64,000 nucleotides of DNA from Pantoea sp. At-9b. GTDB lineage: Bacteria; Pseudomonadota; Gammaproteobacteria; Enterobacterales; Enterobacteriaceae. The notes beneath the pieces were generated by a model that worked only from the letters and a program-made list of their open reading frames with translations, made no database searches and had not been told where the DNA came from. The DNA lies in assembly GCF_000175935.2 (NCBI RefSeq), contig NC_014837.1, forward strand, positions 3,906,001 to 3,970,000, written 5' to 3'. Numbering within the stretch: the stretch's first letter is position 1; each line of letters starts with the position of its first letter. Of the stretch, positions 20,201 to 31,343 are shown one piece after another. The translations under genes and the position numbers were made by a program.

Positions 20201-21017
20201 CCCGCCAGCGCGCCCCGCCCTGGCGTAGCAGTAAATCGCCAGCATAGACATCGCCATCGCGCAGGTTTACCCACGCCGCAAGGCTGAAACGCGCGCTTTC
20301 AAGGCTGGTGTTATCACGCAGCCAGCGTCCAATCCACGGACGCACATCGACATCATCCGCCTGCATCCAGATACGACCGGCATCCAGCAGGCCATTGTTG
20401 TCACTGAGGTCAAGACGAACCTGCACCACACCATGCTGCCCGGTAAAACTGGACAGGCTCACTTCGCCTTCCGCGCGATGGCGTGTTTTTTCGTTCAGCC
20501 AGGTGAGACGGGGGATCGCCAGTTCAGCGTGTTGCCCGGAGGGCGTGAGAAAACGAATGCTGCTGTCGCGCAGGTCGAAATGGTCGAACTGCCGCAGGAA
20601 AAGTTCGTTGATTTGCGTGGGCTTGAAGCTGTTTTTCTGTTCATCGCTGGTCAGTAGCTGCCGGTTAAGTTCGACATGCATCTGCCAGAAAGTGAGATCA
20701 CGGAACTGCCAGCGCCCCTGAAGCAGAGACTGCCAGATGTTCAACGCCAGATTGACACGGCCAATGCTCATTTGTCCCTGATCTTTCAGGGAAACCTGCA
20801 GATCGCGTATTTGTAACGTGGGACCGAAGTTTTCCCAACGCCCCTGCAACTCACTGGCCTGCACCGGCACGCCAGTCACGCGGGATACGGCCTGCAAAAT
20901 GTCGCTGCGGTAGCTATTGAGATGCGGCATGACGAGGCGCAGCCCGCTGACCAGCAGCGCCACAATAACGATGATTGTGGCGAGCAGCAGTAACAAAATC
21001 CTCGGCAACCGCCTCAC
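17202..21017 (-). CDS. yhdP: AsmA-like phospholipid transport protein YhdP
   Basis: YhdP is a very large AsmA-like protein anchored in the inner membrane and reaching across the periplasm. With TamB and YdbH it is needed for phospholipid movement to the outer membrane in E. coli. The 1271-residue protein has one N-terminal membrane helix (RILLLLLATIIVIVALLVS, about residues 6-24), long beta-rich repeats and a C-terminal AsmA-like domain. Near the C-terminus is the conserved VVAPEISASVG...VVGAAVFAASKVLGPLWSK region. I chose the GTG at 21017 (MRRLPRI), which has the site AAGGAGAGG; an ATG twelve codons upstream is less like E. coli. Confidence 0.95.
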   Translation of the reverse strand: MRRLPRILLLLLATIIVIVALLVSGLRLVMPHLNSYRSDILQAVSRVTGVPVQASELQGRWENFGPTLQIRDLQVSLKDQGQMSIGRVNLALNIWQSLLQGRWQFRDLTFWQMHVELNRQLLTSDEQKNSFKPTQINELFLRQFDHFDLRDSSIRFLTPSGQHAELAIPRLTWLNEKTRHRAEGEVSLSSFTGQHGVVQVRLDLSDNNGLLDAGRIWMQADDVDVRPWIGRWLRDNTSLESARFSLAAWVNLRDGDVYAGDLLLRQGGARWRGEQGDHQLQVDGLTAHLSRFQNGWMVSVPQTRLSTDGVAWEPGHFSLLWKPEDKQLLGANNAPEIRVRATQLDLQRLAPLVPLFQPLSPAMFDNWRALQPQGHIDALALDIPLQQPEQTRLQATWRDLSWQHWELLPGISNLSGSASGSLSNGMLDVAMGQAEVPYGDMFQAPLQIQQVTGKLNWRHDDQGLTLDGHQLDVKARSLWARGDFVYQQNLGKAPRLDILAGIRVTDAGDAWRYFPEPLMGHGLTHYLSDAIKGGKVDNATLLFAGDPTLFPFRHNDGMFEVWVPLRQATYQFQPGWPAINNLDIDLDFVNDGLWMKAEQAKLGEVDARNISAIIPDYLKEKLIIDGDLSGEGKQIADYFEQTPLKPTLGAALQQLQIKGNVRGRLNLDIPLDGELVHASGNVVMNNNSLYIKPLKTTLHNLTGRFRYNNGNLDSEEMQANWFGQPVGVSFSTQENPNDFGVNVKLLGDWPLAKLKMLPATVTSQLSGNLAWQGNVDITLPHKGGASYKVDLKGDGKEVSSHLPAPLDKKAGAAMPMTISASGNLNGFELSGSVLDHHRFNSRWLLEPQLRVDRGIWLNDTKTTPKLPDKRGMVLNLPEIDGEAWMGLLAGAGGARNAQGETNVGGALLPGDVTLHTPALTLAGQQWHDLNATVTQGPTGNTQVQLESREARGSLNTAQQGPWQLALSYLYYNPEWAGKEGETASPFSDNTTINFANWPALQLSCQECWLRGQKFGHMQALLQPRGDTLALTNGSVDTGSSKLSINGEWVNKPGEQRTSLKGTLSGNNINDATNWFGVNTPLRDAPFKIDYDLHWRSAPWQPSEPTLSGTLKSHFGKGQIADVNTGRAGQLLRLMSFDALLRKLRFDFSDTFSQGFFFDSINGTAWIENGVMHTDNLLVDGLEADIAMQGKVDLVKREIDMEAVVAPEISASVGVATAFVINPVVGAAVFAASKVLGPLWSKISLLRYHISGPLDKPEINEVLRKPRENDKK

Positions 21018-21183
21018 ACACCTCTCCTTGTCTTCCGCTGGATTACGGATCAATACCTCTCAAGCCCTGACCGTTATCAGTGCGGAACAATCGGGACGAA
21101 AGCGCATGTTACCCCAAAAAAGGGGCTATTTTTAGTCCGATTCCATGACAAAACGTCGTGCAAGGCCAGCATTAACAAGAAAA

Positions 21184-22653
21184 TTACATCATCACCACGT
21201 CAAACTGCTCTTGATTGTAGAGCGGCTCAACATGAACTTTTACCTGTTTGCCGACGAAGATCTCCACTTCGGCCAGTGCATGGGACTCATCGCTTTTCAG
21301 CGCTTCTCCCACTGCCGGTGACACGTACACCAGGAAACGGTCTGAATCATACGCATGATGCACGCGCACAATCTCACGCATGATCTCGTAGCAGACGGTT
21401 TCTACCGTTTTCAGCGTGCCACGTCCTTTACACACCGGGCAATCAGCGCACAGTACATGCTCGATGCTCTCCCGCGTGCGTTTACGCGTCATCTCGACCA
21501 GGCCGAGCGCAGAGAAACCGTTGATGCCGGTTTTGACCCGATCTTTGCTCAACGCGCTTTCCAGCGAATGCAGCACCCGGCGACGATGGTCATCATTACT
21601 CATATCGATGAAGTCGATAATGATAATGCCGCCGAGATTACGCAGTCGCAGCTGGCGCGCAATCGCCTGCGTGGCTTCGATGTTGGTATTGAAAATGGTT
21701 TCGTCCAGATTGCGATGGCCGACAAACGCCCCGGTATTGATATCGATGGTGGTCATCGCTTCGGTCTGATCGATGATCAGATAACCGCCGGATTTCAGCT
21801 CCACTTTACGATCAAGCGAACGCTGGATCTCGTTCTCCACATCGTAGAGATCAAAGATCGGCTGTTTGCCGCTGTACAGCTCCAGCTTGCTGGCCATCTC
21901 TGGAATATATTCACCGGTGAATTCCACCAGCAGATCGCAGGTCAAACGCGAGTCTACGCGGATACGATCCAGCGCAGCACCGGCGAAATCACGTAACACA
22001 CGCTGCGCCAGCGCCAGTTCGCCATACAGCAGGCAACGCGTCTGGTTACGCTTTTTGCGTTCACTGACTTTGGTCCACAACCGTTTGAGGAATGCCGCAT
22101 CCTGCGCCAGCTCCTCCTCGCCAATGCCTTCTGCGGCGGTACGGATGATAAAGCCACCAAGGTCATCACAGTAGGCGGCCACCACCGCTTTCAGGCGCTC
22201 GCGTTCGGCTTCGCTTTCAATACGCTGAGACACGCCAACGTGTGAAGCCCCTGGCATAAAAACCAGATAGCGTGAAGGCAGGGTAATATCGGTGGTCAGG
22301 CGTGCGCCTTTGGTGCCAAGCGGGTCTTTCACCACCTGCACCATTAAGTCTTGCCCCTGGCGCACCAGTTCGGCAATATCGCGCACGCTGAAATTCTTTT
22401 GCTCATCACCGGCGACACACTCGGTGTGCGGCATGATATCGGAAGCGTGCAGAAAAGCCGCTTTTTCGAGGCCGATGTCGACAAACGCCGCCTGCATGCC
22501 GGGTAGCACACGGCTGACGCGTCCTTTGTAGATGTTACCCACTATGCCACGGCGCGCTTCGCGCTCGATGTGGATTTCCTGCAAAATGCCGCCATCAATA
22601 TAGGCGACGCGCGTTTCAGAGGGTGTCACATTTACCAGCAATTCAGCCGTCAT
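21184..22653 (-). CDS. rng: Ribonuclease G
   Basis: RNase G is an endoribonuclease of the RNase E family that matures the 5' end of 16S rRNA and cleaves some mRNAs. The 489-residue protein equals the E. coli length. It has an N-terminal S1 domain (about 35-125), the catalytic DNase I-like core with DINTGAFVG and IIIDFIDM carrying the metal-binding aspartates, and the zinc-link CPVC. It overlaps the end of maf by 11 bases, so translation is probably coupled in the mreBCD-maf-rng series. Confidence 0.97.
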   Translation of the reverse strand: MTAELLVNVTPSETRVAYIDGGILQEIHIEREARRGIVGNIYKGRVSRVLPGMQAAFVDIGLEKAAFLHASDIMPHTECVAGDEQKNFSVRDIAELVRQGQDLMVQVVKDPLGTKGARLTTDITLPSRYLVFMPGASHVGVSQRIESEAERERLKAVVAAYCDDLGGFIIRTAAEGIGEEELAQDAAFLKRLWTKVSERKKRNQTRCLLYGELALAQRVLRDFAGAALDRIRVDSRLTCDLLVEFTGEYIPEMASKLELYSGKQPIFDLYDVENEIQRSLDRKVELKSGGYLIIDQTEAMTTIDINTGAFVGHRNLDETIFNTNIEATQAIARQLRLRNLGGIIIIDFIDMSNDDHRRRVLHSLESALSKDRVKTGINGFSALGLVEMTRKRTRESIEHVLCADCPVCKGRGTLKTVETVCYEIMREIVRVHHAYDSDRFLVYVSPAVGEALKSDESHALAEVEIFVGKQVKVHVEPLYNQEQFDVVMM

Positions 22654-23236
22654 CTTGTCCCCTTAGCGCACGCAGCGACTGGAAATTGCTGAGTAACTCG
22701 CCGGTCTCAACCAGCGGCAGCCCCACCACTGCGTGATAGCTTCCATTAATTTTGCGGACAAAGTTCCCGCCAATGCCCTGTATTCCGTAAGCGCCGGCTT
22801 TATCCATCGGTTCGCCACTGGTGATATAGTGCGCAATTTCTTCTGCCGTGATCTTGCGAAAAGTCACGTCTGTCACCACCAGACAATCCAGTTGTCGCTG
22901 ACCATCGGCCAGCGCCACTGCCGTCATGACCTGATGCGTCTGCCCGGAAAGTTTGCTCAGCATCTGCTGAGCATGGGCGGCATCACGTGGTTTTTCCAGC
23001 ACTTCGCCATTCAAAACCACGATGGTGTCAGCACCAAGTACCGGCAAATCCTGCGGGGCAACCTTGACACCCGCCCGGGCTTTGTCCCGCGCCAGACGGC
23101 AGACATAAGCCTCAGCGGCCTCTTCCGGCTGACGCTGTTCTTCCACCTCAGTGATCAGACGTTCAAATTGCAAGCCAAGCTGCGTCAACAGCTCACGTCG
23201 ACGCGGTGAACCGGAAGCCAGGTACAGGGTTATCAT
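22643..23236 (-). CDS. yhdE: dTTP/UTP pyrophosphatase (Maf family, YhdE)
   Basis: This Maf-type house-cleaning enzyme hydrolyses dTTP, UTP and modified pyrimidine nucleotides to monophosphates. The 197-residue protein has the N-terminal signature [10 protein letters not shown], the [17 protein letters not shown] segment with the catalytic Asp, and the [16 protein letters not shown] C-terminal motif ([10 protein letters not shown]). It lies between mreD (8 bases) and rng (overlap). The gene has the alternative name maf. Confidence 0.96.
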   Translation of the reverse strand: MITLYLASGSPRRRELLTQLGLQFERLITEVEEQRQPEEAAEAYVCRLARDKARAGVKVAPQDLPVLGADTIVVLNGEVLEKPRDAAHAQQMLSKLSGQTHQVMTAVALADGQRQLDCLVVTDVTFRKITAEEIAHYITSGEPMDKAGAYGIQGIGGNFVRKINGSYHAVVGLPLVETGELLSNFQSLRALRGQDDG

Positions 23237-23244
23237 AGTTTTCC

Positions 23245-23733
23245 TTACTGAACAGCGAACTGACGGCGAATCTTTCTCATTAATAAGAATAGCCAGGGCC
23301 AGAGAATGCCGTCGACAACGCTACTCCAGAAGATTTCTGGACGAAAGGAGACATTGATCACCAAAAATTCCGCCCAGAAAACAATAACATCCACCGCCAG
23401 CGATAGCACCATAACCATTAATGCCTGCTGCCACAATGCTAAGTTACGGAAAAGCTGGAATTTAAAGGCGACCAGATAAGCGATGATACTCAACGCCAGC
23501 GCGCGCACACCCAGCGTCGAACCGGCCACCAGATCCATGATGGCACCCAGCACGAAGCCAGTACCGACATTCACCCGGTGTGGCAGCGCCAGGACCCAAT
23601 AAATCAGGATCAGCAACAACCATGATGGCCTGAACATATAGATTTGTTCGGGCCAAGGCATGATTTGCAGGATAAGGGCAATCAGGAAGGACAGCCAGAT
23701 AACCCATCGGCCCTGGCTGCGATAGCTACTCAA
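23245..23733 (-). CDS. mreD: Rod shape-determining protein MreD
   Basis: MreD is an integral membrane component of the elongasome that works with MreB, MreC, RodA and PBP2. The 162-residue protein equals E. coli in length and consists mostly of five or six hydrophobic helices. Its start overlaps the mreC stop by four bases (ATGA type), so translation is probably coupled. Confidence 0.96.
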   Translation of the reverse strand: MSSYRSQGRWVIWLSFLIALILQIMPWPEQIYMFRPSWLLLILIYWVLALPHRVNVGTGFVLGAIMDLVAGSTLGVRALALSIIAYLVAFKFQLFRNLALWQQALMVMVLSLAVDVIVFWAEFLVINVSFRPEIFWSSVVDGILWPWLFLLMRKIRRQFAVQ

Positions 23734-24755
23734 GGCTGGCCTCCACGCGAGTTCGCCGGTGTTACCTGCGAACTGCTGCCATTGCTGGCTGGCGCGGGTG
23801 GTCCCATCTGTTGACTGGCCGGTGCAGGTGGCCCCATCTCACCGGCTGGCGGCAAGACCTGCGGCATCATCTGCATCAAACGTTCATTAGCGACACGATG
23901 CACTTCATCTGGTGCCATTGGCATATCACCGTTACGATCGGCACCCCACAGCAGCAGCAGATAGCGCAGACGCTGTAAGCCCGCCGTCGGATGCGCCTGA
24001 ATAATGGTGTACGCACGCTGCGTATCCACTTTCACTGACGACACCACACCTACCGGATAGCCTTCCGGGAAGCGCCCACCCAGACCCGAGGTTACCAGCA
24101 CATCACCGACGCGAATGTCGATGTTGCCCGGCAAATGCTCAAGTTGCAGGTCTTCATTACAGCCGTTACCGGCCGCAATCACGCGGATATCGTTACGCAG
24201 TACCTGGATGGGCAGCGCATGGGAAGCATCACAGATCAGCAGCACGCGGCTGGTCACCTGACCTACCGCCACGACCTGACCGACAACACCTTTGTCACTG
24301 ATCACCGGCTGGCCTTCGTAAACGCCGTTGACGCTACCTTTATCGATAACCACCTGATCGGTATAAGGGTCGGTGCCAGTGGAGATCACCTGCGTCACCA
24401 TTTTGTGTTCATCCTGACGCAGCGGTGAGCCGAGCAGCTCGCGCAGACGCGCGTTTTCCTGCTTGTATTGCCCCAGCATGAGCAGGTCGCTGTTTTTCAG
24501 GAAGAGTTCACGGCGCAGTGCTTTATTTTCCTGCTCCAGCTGCTGCCGGGAAGCCAGCGTGGCAGAGACGCCGTCAAGCAGCTCTCTTGGCCCGTTTGCC
24601 AGGAAGTAAAAGGGACTGACCGAGGTGTCCAGGTAGTTGCGAATCTGGGAAAAGGAGCCCACGCGGCTGTCAGCGATAATAATCGCGATAGCCACAATGA
24701 CTGCCAGAAAAAGGCGCAACTGCAGGGATGGCCCCCTGCTAAAAATCGGCTTCAT
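23730..24755 (-). CDS. mreC: Rod shape-determining protein MreC
   Basis: MreC is a bitopic periplasmic scaffold of the elongasome. The 341-residue protein has a short cytoplasmic start, a membrane helix (about 12-30), a coiled coil (about 65-110, [17 protein letters not shown]) and two beta-barrel domains (about 115-280). The Pro-rich tail contains a tandem octapeptide, MGPPAPAS, twice. It is somewhat shorter than E. coli MreC (367), with the difference in the tail. The gap to mreB is 197 bases and holds an inverted repeat. Confidence 0.96.
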   Translation of the reverse strand: MKPIFSRGPSLQLRLFLAVIVAIAIIIADSRVGSFSQIRNYLDTSVSPFYFLANGPRELLDGVSATLASRQQLEQENKALRRELFLKNSDLLMLGQYKQENARLRELLGSPLRQDEHKMVTQVISTGTDPYTDQVVIDKGSVNGVYEGQPVISDKGVVGQVVAVGQVTSRVLLICDASHALPIQVLRNDIRVIAAGNGCNEDLQLEHLPGNIDIRVGDVLVTSGLGGRFPEGYPVGVVSSVKVDTQRAYTIIQAHPTAGLQRLRYLLLLWGADRNGDMPMAPDEVHRVANERLMQMMPQVLPPAGEMGPPAPASQQMGPPAPASNGSSSQVTPANSRGGQP

Positions 24756-24840
24756 AAAATCTGCGTGTTCCTCGACATCTGGGAAGAAGCGCGGGTAGTA
24801 AGACCTGCGCCTCCATGGCTGGACGCATCATAGTCATATC

Positions 24841-24900
24841 CCCTCCTTCAAACTGCAGATGCGTCGCTTACGCGCACCCCTGCAGCCGAATGAAGTTGGG
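24841..24900. repeat. Degenerate palindromic element between mreB and mreC
   Basis: The outer arms are CTTCA..CTGCAG (24846-24858) and CTGCAG..TGAAG (24880-24895), with an inner GCGT/ACGC hairpin (24861-24873). It lies in the 197-base mreB-mreC gap and resembles the element at 3024-3083 in layout (CTTCRA..TGC..GCG). It could influence the relative output of mreB and mreCD. Confidence 0.4.
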
Positions 24901-24952
24901 TTCAGGCGCTAACTCCCTGCGCAATTTGACCAGGGTCACAGCCGATGAGGAT

Positions 24953-26306
<1,354 letters not shown>

Positions 26307-28253
26307 TTATATCCGGTAACGTTGTGAATGCTTTTTCACGTTACTGTTCACCGGCAAAGACGGGGCAAAGAAATCGCCCTGCCCTCCGGCGACGCCAAGC
26401 CCTGCCAGCGTTTGCCACTCTGCACGGGTGCGGACACCCGCCGCAAACACCTGTGTTGGCGTGGATTTACACACCTCCAGCAGACTTTGCACAAACAGCT
26501 GATTTTCCGTGCGCCGTTCAATATTGCGCACCAGACCCGGGTCCAGTTTGATCAGCTCAACGGGAAACTGCTTAATGTAGGCGCTGCTTACCACAGTTAA
26601 TCCCGCCTGGTTGACGGCGATGCGACAACCAAACGCACTTAGCATTTTGAAAACCGGCACTAAACGGTTGATGTGTTGACAAACATCCGCCTCGGCAAGT
26701 TCAAATAAAAAGCGTTTTCTTTGCGATTTACTGCACTGCAGCAAAAGTTTTTGCAGCCAGCGCTGAAAAGATCGCTGCACCAGTGAATCAATATTCACCG
26801 GCAGCGCCAGCGTTTCATCCGGCCACACCTCAGATAACGCGGCGATACGGGTCACCATCTGGCGGTCCCAGCTCTCGGCCATCCCCAACTGCTGCACCAG
26901 CGGCATAAACTCCGCCGAAACCACTTCTTTATCACCATCAAAGATGCGTGCCAGCATCTCGCGGTGATGGACTTTGCCGTCCAGCAACACGGCCGGTTTC
27001 TGATACAGGCGTGGCCCACCACGGCTTTGGGTATTTTCCAGCAAGGTGCGCCAGCGCACGCTGCCACGTCCCATATCCAGCGGATTGCCCTCGCCGATTG
27101 ACCAGTTGTTGCCACCCTGCAACGCGGCGCGGCGCGTCGCCATCTCCACATTTTCCATGACCTGCGGCACGCTTTGCCCGCTCCGCCATGCGCTGATACC
27201 GATGTGAATGAGATCGTCACGATCGACCATGCGCATCGGCGGCAAAGAATCCACCGCATTGATCAGTTGATCGGCAATGCTGTTGGCTTCTTTAAGGGTA
27301 CGGTGCGGTAACAGCACCGCGAAGTCGCTGCGGAAATAACGCGCCAGCAGCGCGCCAGGATAACGCAACACAAAGGTCGACAACATATTGATGAGGTCAA
27401 AAAGGTACTCTTCGGCCAGGGCCGGGCCGAGCGTTTCATGATGCGTTTCAAGATCCGGCAAACGTACCATCATCACCACGCCATGCGTACCGACATCTTC
27501 CTGATCTTCCAACAGGGTCGCCAGTTGGTTATCGAAAAACAAACGATTGTTCAGCCCGGTCCGCGAGTCCTGAGCAGCAAAGGTGCGAATTAAGGTGTCG
27601 ATGCGCAGGCGCTGCTCGCCCGCTTCACGCAAATCGTGCAGCAACAAATCGATAGCATGGCTGGCCTTCGGCGGCCACTCTGCTTCTCCCCCTTCGCGCG
27701 ACTGACGATCGCCCGCCAGAATACGCTCCGACCGCGCTTCCAGCCGTTCCATATTGCGCCAGTGACGGTTCAGCCAACGGTGCGTCATCACCAACAGCGA
27801 GGCCATGATCAGCACCACGCTAAAAATAACAATTAAGGTATAGGCACCCGTGAAGGAGCGGAACCAAGTTTTCGCCGGATCCAGTACCACCACGCGCAGC
27901 GACAGACCCGATGAATGCACCATTGGCAGATCAAACTGAATAAAGCGGTTTGGCTCATCTTCCAGCATGGGATTTTCATGACGGGCGAGGCGGAACAGCG
28001 TGCGGTCGCCGTTGTGTAATTCGAGTTGTTCGGCGTTGATCACCGGCATCAGGCGCGTCAGCCATTGCGTCAGATCCTGCGGCGACTGGGTGAGCAGGGC
28101 TTTGTCGACTTCGGTCGCCAGGGTTTGAACACGAGTTTCAACGCGTTGCTGAGACAGCCAGATAAAACTAAAAGCGCAGCCCACCAGCATCAACAACATC
28201 GCCAGTAAGCTTAATAATGTAATAAACGCAGAAAACTTCGTGGTTAATCGCAT
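26307..28253 (-). CDS. csrD: CsrD, regulator of CsrB/CsrC RNA decay
   Basis: CsrD promotes RNase E-dependent decay of the CsrB and CsrC regulatory RNAs; it has degenerate GGDEF and EAL domains and no cyclic-di-GMP turnover. The 648-residue protein has two membrane helices (about 10-35 and 135-160) around a periplasmic part, a HAMP-like linker, a GGDEF-like domain and an EAL-like domain. The GGDEF signature is replaced by FRSDF (HRSDF in E. coli) and EAL by EML (ELM in E. coli), so both are non-catalytic in appearance. The start at 28253 (MRLTTKFSAF) matches E. coli; an ATG 17 codons upstream does not. Confidence 0.95.
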   Translation of the reverse strand: MRLTTKFSAFITLLSLLAMLLMLVGCAFSFIWLSQQRVETRVQTLATEVDKALLTQSPQDLTQWLTRLMPVINAEQLELHNGDRTLFRLARHENPMLEDEPNRFIQFDLPMVHSSGLSLRVVVLDPAKTWFRSFTGAYTLIVIFSVVLIMASLLVMTHRWLNRHWRNMERLEARSERILAGDRQSREGGEAEWPPKASHAIDLLLHDLREAGEQRLRIDTLIRTFAAQDSRTGLNNRLFFDNQLATLLEDQEDVGTHGVVMMVRLPDLETHHETLGPALAEEYLFDLINMLSTFVLRYPGALLARYFRSDFAVLLPHRTLKEANSIADQLINAVDSLPPMRMVDRDDLIHIGISAWRSGQSVPQVMENVEMATRRAALQGGNNWSIGEGNPLDMGRGSVRWRTLLENTQSRGGPRLYQKPAVLLDGKVHHREMLARIFDGDKEVVSAEFMPLVQQLGMAESWDRQMVTRIAALSEVWPDETLALPVNIDSLVQRSFQRWLQKLLLQCSKSQRKRFLFELAEADVCQHINRLVPVFKMLSAFGCRIAVNQAGLTVVSSAYIKQFPVELIKLDPGLVRNIERRTENQLFVQSLLEVCKSTPTQVFAAGVRTRAEWQTLAGLGVAGGQGDFFAPSLPVNSNVKKHSQRYRI

Positions 28254-28547
28254 CCCTGTGCCTGTATCACTGCGGTTATGAATGGAAAAGAACCGTCTGC
28301 ACACGCCTCACTGGCGCAAACCTGAGCAAAATAGCATAAATCACCGTCTGAAACAGCGTTCAGCCGACATCGCTGTACTGACTGAGGCGAGTATAACGAC
28401 AAACATCGGTCATCAGACTTTCGCAGATTTTTTTTCGTCCTATTCTCAAAATAAGCGTAGCCAGGAAATTTCACATTTTTTCGCACTTACTGGCGTGCTG
28501 TGCAGGGGTTGATCATGCTTGCTTTATTTATGCCGCCGGAGAATTCC

Positions 28548-29552
28548 ATGAAGCCGAAGCATTCCCTTTCTGAAGCCGATGTCACGCCAGAAAGCATCTT
28601 TAATATGCAACGTCGCCAGGTGCTGAAAGCGCTCGGGCTGGGTGCCGTGGCGGCCAGTCTGCCGGGTATCGCACAAGCCGATGTGCTGAGCTGGTTTAAA
28701 GGTAACGATCGCCCACCAGCCCCTGCCGGTAAAGCCCTGCAATTCAGCAAACCGCCCGCCTGGCAGGCCGATTTGCCGCTGACACCTTATGACAAAGTCG
28801 CGGGCTACAATAACTTCTACGAATTTGGTCTGGATAAGGCCGATCCGGCAGCCAATGCCGGAACGTTGAAGACCGATCCCTGGCAATTGCGTATTGAAGG
28901 GGAAGTCGCCAAACCCATCACGCTGGATATGGATGACATCTTTAAGCGTTTTGCGATGGAGCAACGCATTTATCGCATGCGCTGCGTAGAAGCCTGGTCA
29001 ATGGTGATCCCCTGGGTGGGGTTTGAACTGAATAAACTGCTGAAACTGGCTGAACCCACCAGCAATGCTCGCTTTGTCGCCTTCCAGACGTTGTACGCGC
29101 CGGACCAAATGCCAGGCCAGAAAGATCGCTTTATTGGTGGTGGGCTGGACTATCCCTATGTCGAAGGGCTGCGTATGGATGAAGCCATGCATCCCCTCAC
29201 TCTGCTCAGCACTGGCGTATATGGTAAGGCATTGCCACCGCAAAATGGCGCACCGATACGCCTGACGGTGCCGTGGAAATACGGTTTCAAAGGCATTAAA
29301 TCGATTGTCAAAATTACCCTGACGCACGATCAGCCGCCCACCACCTGGAACCAGATCGCCGCCAATGAATATGGCTTTTATGCCAACGTTAACCCACATG
29401 TTGATCATCCACGCTGGTCACAGGCCACGGAACGTTTTATCGGTCCGGGCGGCATTTTGAAGGTTGAACGTCAGCCAACGTTGCTGTTTAACGGCTATGC
29501 CAAAGAGGTGGCCTCGCTATATCACGGGCTGGATTTACGGGAGAACTATTGA
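28548..29552 (+). CDS. msrP: Periplasmic methionine sulfoxide reductase, molybdenum subunit MsrP (YedY)
   Basis: MsrP repairs oxidised methionines in periplasmic proteins, receiving electrons from MsrQ. The 334-residue precursor has a twin-arginine signal ([11 protein letters not shown], arginines at 22-23) and the conserved Cys146 (RMRCVEAW) that ligates molybdopterin. The start at 28548 gives exactly the E. coli length and is preceded by CGGAG; an upstream in-frame ATG adds 16 residues. It overlaps none of msrQ, which begins at the next base. In E. coli msrPQ lies elsewhere on the chromosome. Confidence 0.96.
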   Translation: MKPKHSLSEADVTPESIFNMQRRQVLKALGLGAVAASLPGIAQADVLSWFKGNDRPPAPAGKALQFSKPPAWQADLPLTPYDKVAGYNNFYEFGLDKADPAANAGTLKTDPWQLRIEGEVAKPITLDMDDIFKRFAMEQRIYRMRCVEAWSMVIPWVGFELNKLLKLAEPTSNARFVAFQTLYAPDQMPGQKDRFIGGGLDYPYVEGLRMDEAMHPLTLLSTGVYGKALPPQNGAPIRLTVPWKYGFKGIKSIVKITLTHDQPPTTWNQIAANEYGFYANVNPHVDHPRWSQATERFIGPGGILKVERQPTLLFNGYAKEVASLYHGLDLRENY

Positions 29553-30155
29553 GTGCGTCTGACATTACGCCATATCACCTGGCTGAAAGTGGTGTTGCAC
29601 CTGGCGGCCTTTTTGCCGTTTGTCTGGCTGTTTTTCGCTGCTAATCAGGGTTGGTTAAGCGCCGATCCGGCGAAAGATATCCAGCATTTTACCGGCAGAA
29701 TGGCGCTGAAATTGTTGCTGGCGACGCTGTTGGTCAGCCCGCTGACCCGCTATACCAAACAACCGCTGTTGATTCGTACCCGCCGTCTGTTGGGCCTGTG
29801 GTGCTTCGCCTGGGCCTGTTTGCATCTGACCAGCTATTATCTGCTGGAACTTGGCGTCGATAATCTGCGATTACTCGGCAGTGAACTGGTTTCCCGCCCC
29901 TATCTTACGCTGGGGATTATTTGCTGGGTGATCCTGTTCGCCCTGGCTATCACCTCCTTTCAACGTGCCCAACGCAAACTGGGACGACGCTGGCAAACGC
30001 TGCACAATGGTATCTATCTGGTGGCGATCCTCGCCCCCATTCACTATCTTTGGTCAGTTAAAGTCTTGTCTCCGCAGCCGCTGATCTATGCCCTGTTGGC
30101 TCTGCTGCTGTTAGGCTGGCGTTACAATAAGTTGCGAAAACTACTGTCCAGATAA
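29553..30155 (+). CDS. msrQ: Heme-binding membrane subunit MsrQ (YedZ)
   Basis: MsrQ is the membrane b-type cytochrome that passes electrons from the quinone pool or flavin reductase to MsrP. The 200-residue protein (211 in E. coli) has six hydrophobic segments of the ferric-reductase type. Histidines for heme include those in [18 protein letters not shown] [10 protein letters not shown] and [11 protein letters not shown]. The GTG start directly abuts the msrP stop, indicating translational coupling. Confidence 0.94.
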   Translation: MRLTLRHITWLKVVLHLAAFLPFVWLFFAANQGWLSADPAKDIQHFTGRMALKLLLATLLVSPLTRYTKQPLLIRTRRLLGLWCFAWACLHLTSYYLLELGVDNLRLLGSELVSRPYLTLGIICWVILFALAITSFQRAQRKLGRRWQTLHNGIYLVAILAPIHYLWSVKVLSPQPLIYALLALLLLGWRYNKLRKLLSR

Positions 30156-30271
30156 TCCCTGCAAGGTTGTCTTCCTGCTGCCATTTCTGTTAAAAGGTGT
30201 GGCCTTCAGGCCGCATCCGATCATCTTCGCAGATAAGACCAGTATTTTGCTGCGAATTGCGACGAAACGGA

Positions 30272-30277
30272 TATAAT
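30272..30277 (+). promoter_or_regulatory. Candidate -10 element of aroQ-accBC
   Basis: A perfect TATAAT in the context GGATATAATGCCC lies 111 bases before aroQ. The best -35 candidates (TTTGCT or GCTGCG, at spacings of 17-20) are weak. It is likely to serve aroQ-accB-accC. Confidence 0.45.
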
Positions 30278-30387
30278 GCCCGGCTTTATTGCAAGACACG
30301 TCTTCTTTTTCACTCCGAAGAGTGACAAAGCAAGAATGTCGCGGTATTTTACGCGATGCCTGAATAATTGCGGGAGATAGCAGCAAG

Positions 30388-30840
30388 ATGGCGCACAAAT
30401 TTCACATACTGCTTTTGAACGGACCCAACCTGAACCTGTTGGGAACGCGCGAGCCTGAGAAGTATGGTCACACCACGCTGGCGCAAATTGTCGGCGATCT
30501 GACGCAACAGGCTGATCAGCACCATGTGAAATTGAGTCATTTGCAATCGAACGCAGAGTTTCAGTTGATCGATCGTATCCATGAGGCCAGAGGCAATGTG
30601 GATTACATCATCATCAATCCTGCTGCGTTCACGCACACCAGCGTCGCGCTGCGTGATGCCCTGCTGGCGGTGAGCATTCCTTTTATCGAGGTGCATCTCA
30701 CGAACGTGCATGCCCGCGAACCGTTCCGCCACCACTCCTATCTTTCCGATGTATCTGCTGGCGTCATTTGTGGACTTGGCGCTGATGGATACTCGTGGGC
30801 TTTACAAACGGCGGTCAAACGCCTGACACATTCCAATTAA
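30388..30840 (+). CDS. aroQ: Type II 3-dehydroquinate dehydratase
   Basis: AroQ dehydrates 3-dehydroquinate to 3-dehydroshikimate in the shikimate pathway. The 150-residue protein is the small dodecameric type II enzyme, with [17 protein letters not shown] (including the catalytic Tyr and Arg), NPAAFTHTS and [18 protein letters not shown]. coli lacks this gene and uses the unrelated type I AroD. The placement directly before accBC is common in other Enterobacterales and Pasteurellaceae. Whether a type I enzyme also exists cannot be seen here. Confidence 0.96.
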   Translation: MAHKFHILLLNGPNLNLLGTREPEKYGHTTLAQIVGDLTQQADQHHVKLSHLQSNAEFQLIDRIHEARGNVDYIIINPAAFTHTSVALRDALLAVSIPFIEVHLTNVHAREPFRHHSYLSDVSAGVICGLGADGYSWALQTAVKRLTHSN

Positions 30841-30861
30841 ACAGAGTACGGAACCACACTC

Positions 30862-31332
30862 ATGGATATTCGTAAAATTAAGAAACTGATCGAACTGGTT
30901 GAAGAGTCCGGCATCGCTGAGCTGGAAATCTCTGAGGGCGAAGAGTCCGTTCGCATCAGCCGTTCACCTGCCAATGTCGGTTATCCTATTATGCAGCAGG
31001 CTTATGCTGCACCTGCACCTCAGATGGCTCCTCTGGCCGCTGCGGTTGCCCCGGCTGCCGCGCCGGTAGCGGCTGAAGCTGCTAAGCCGGAAATCAGTGG
31101 CCACATCGTGCGTTCACCGATGGTCGGCACCTTCTATCGCACCCCAAGCCCGGATGCGAAAGCCTTTATCGAAGTCGGCCAGAAAGTTAACGTTGGCGAC
31201 ACCCTGTGCATCGTTGAAGCGATGAAAATGATGAACCAGATCGAAGCCGATAAATCCGGCGTGGTGAAAGCGATTCTGGTGGAAAGTGGCCAGCCGGTTG
31301 AATTTGACGAGCCGCTGGTTGTCATCGAATAA
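30862..31332 (+). CDS. accB: Biotin carboxyl carrier protein of acetyl-CoA carboxylase
   Basis: AccB carries biotin between the biotin carboxylase AccC and the carboxyltransferase AccAD, the first step of fatty-acid synthesis. The 156-residue protein has an N-terminal dimer region, an Ala/Pro-rich linker (about 48-75) and a biotinyl domain with Lys122 in the motif EAMKMMNQ. It lies 21 bases after aroQ and 11 before accC, forming one unit. Confidence 0.98.
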   Translation: MDIRKIKKLIELVEESGIAELEISEGEESVRISRSPANVGYPIMQQAYAAPAPQMAPLAAAVAPAAAPVAAEAAKPEISGHIVRSPMVGTFYRTPSPDAKAFIEVGQKVNVGDTLCIVEAMKMMNQIEADKSGVVKAILVESGQPVEFDEPLVVIE

Positions 31333-31343
31333 CGAGGCGAACC

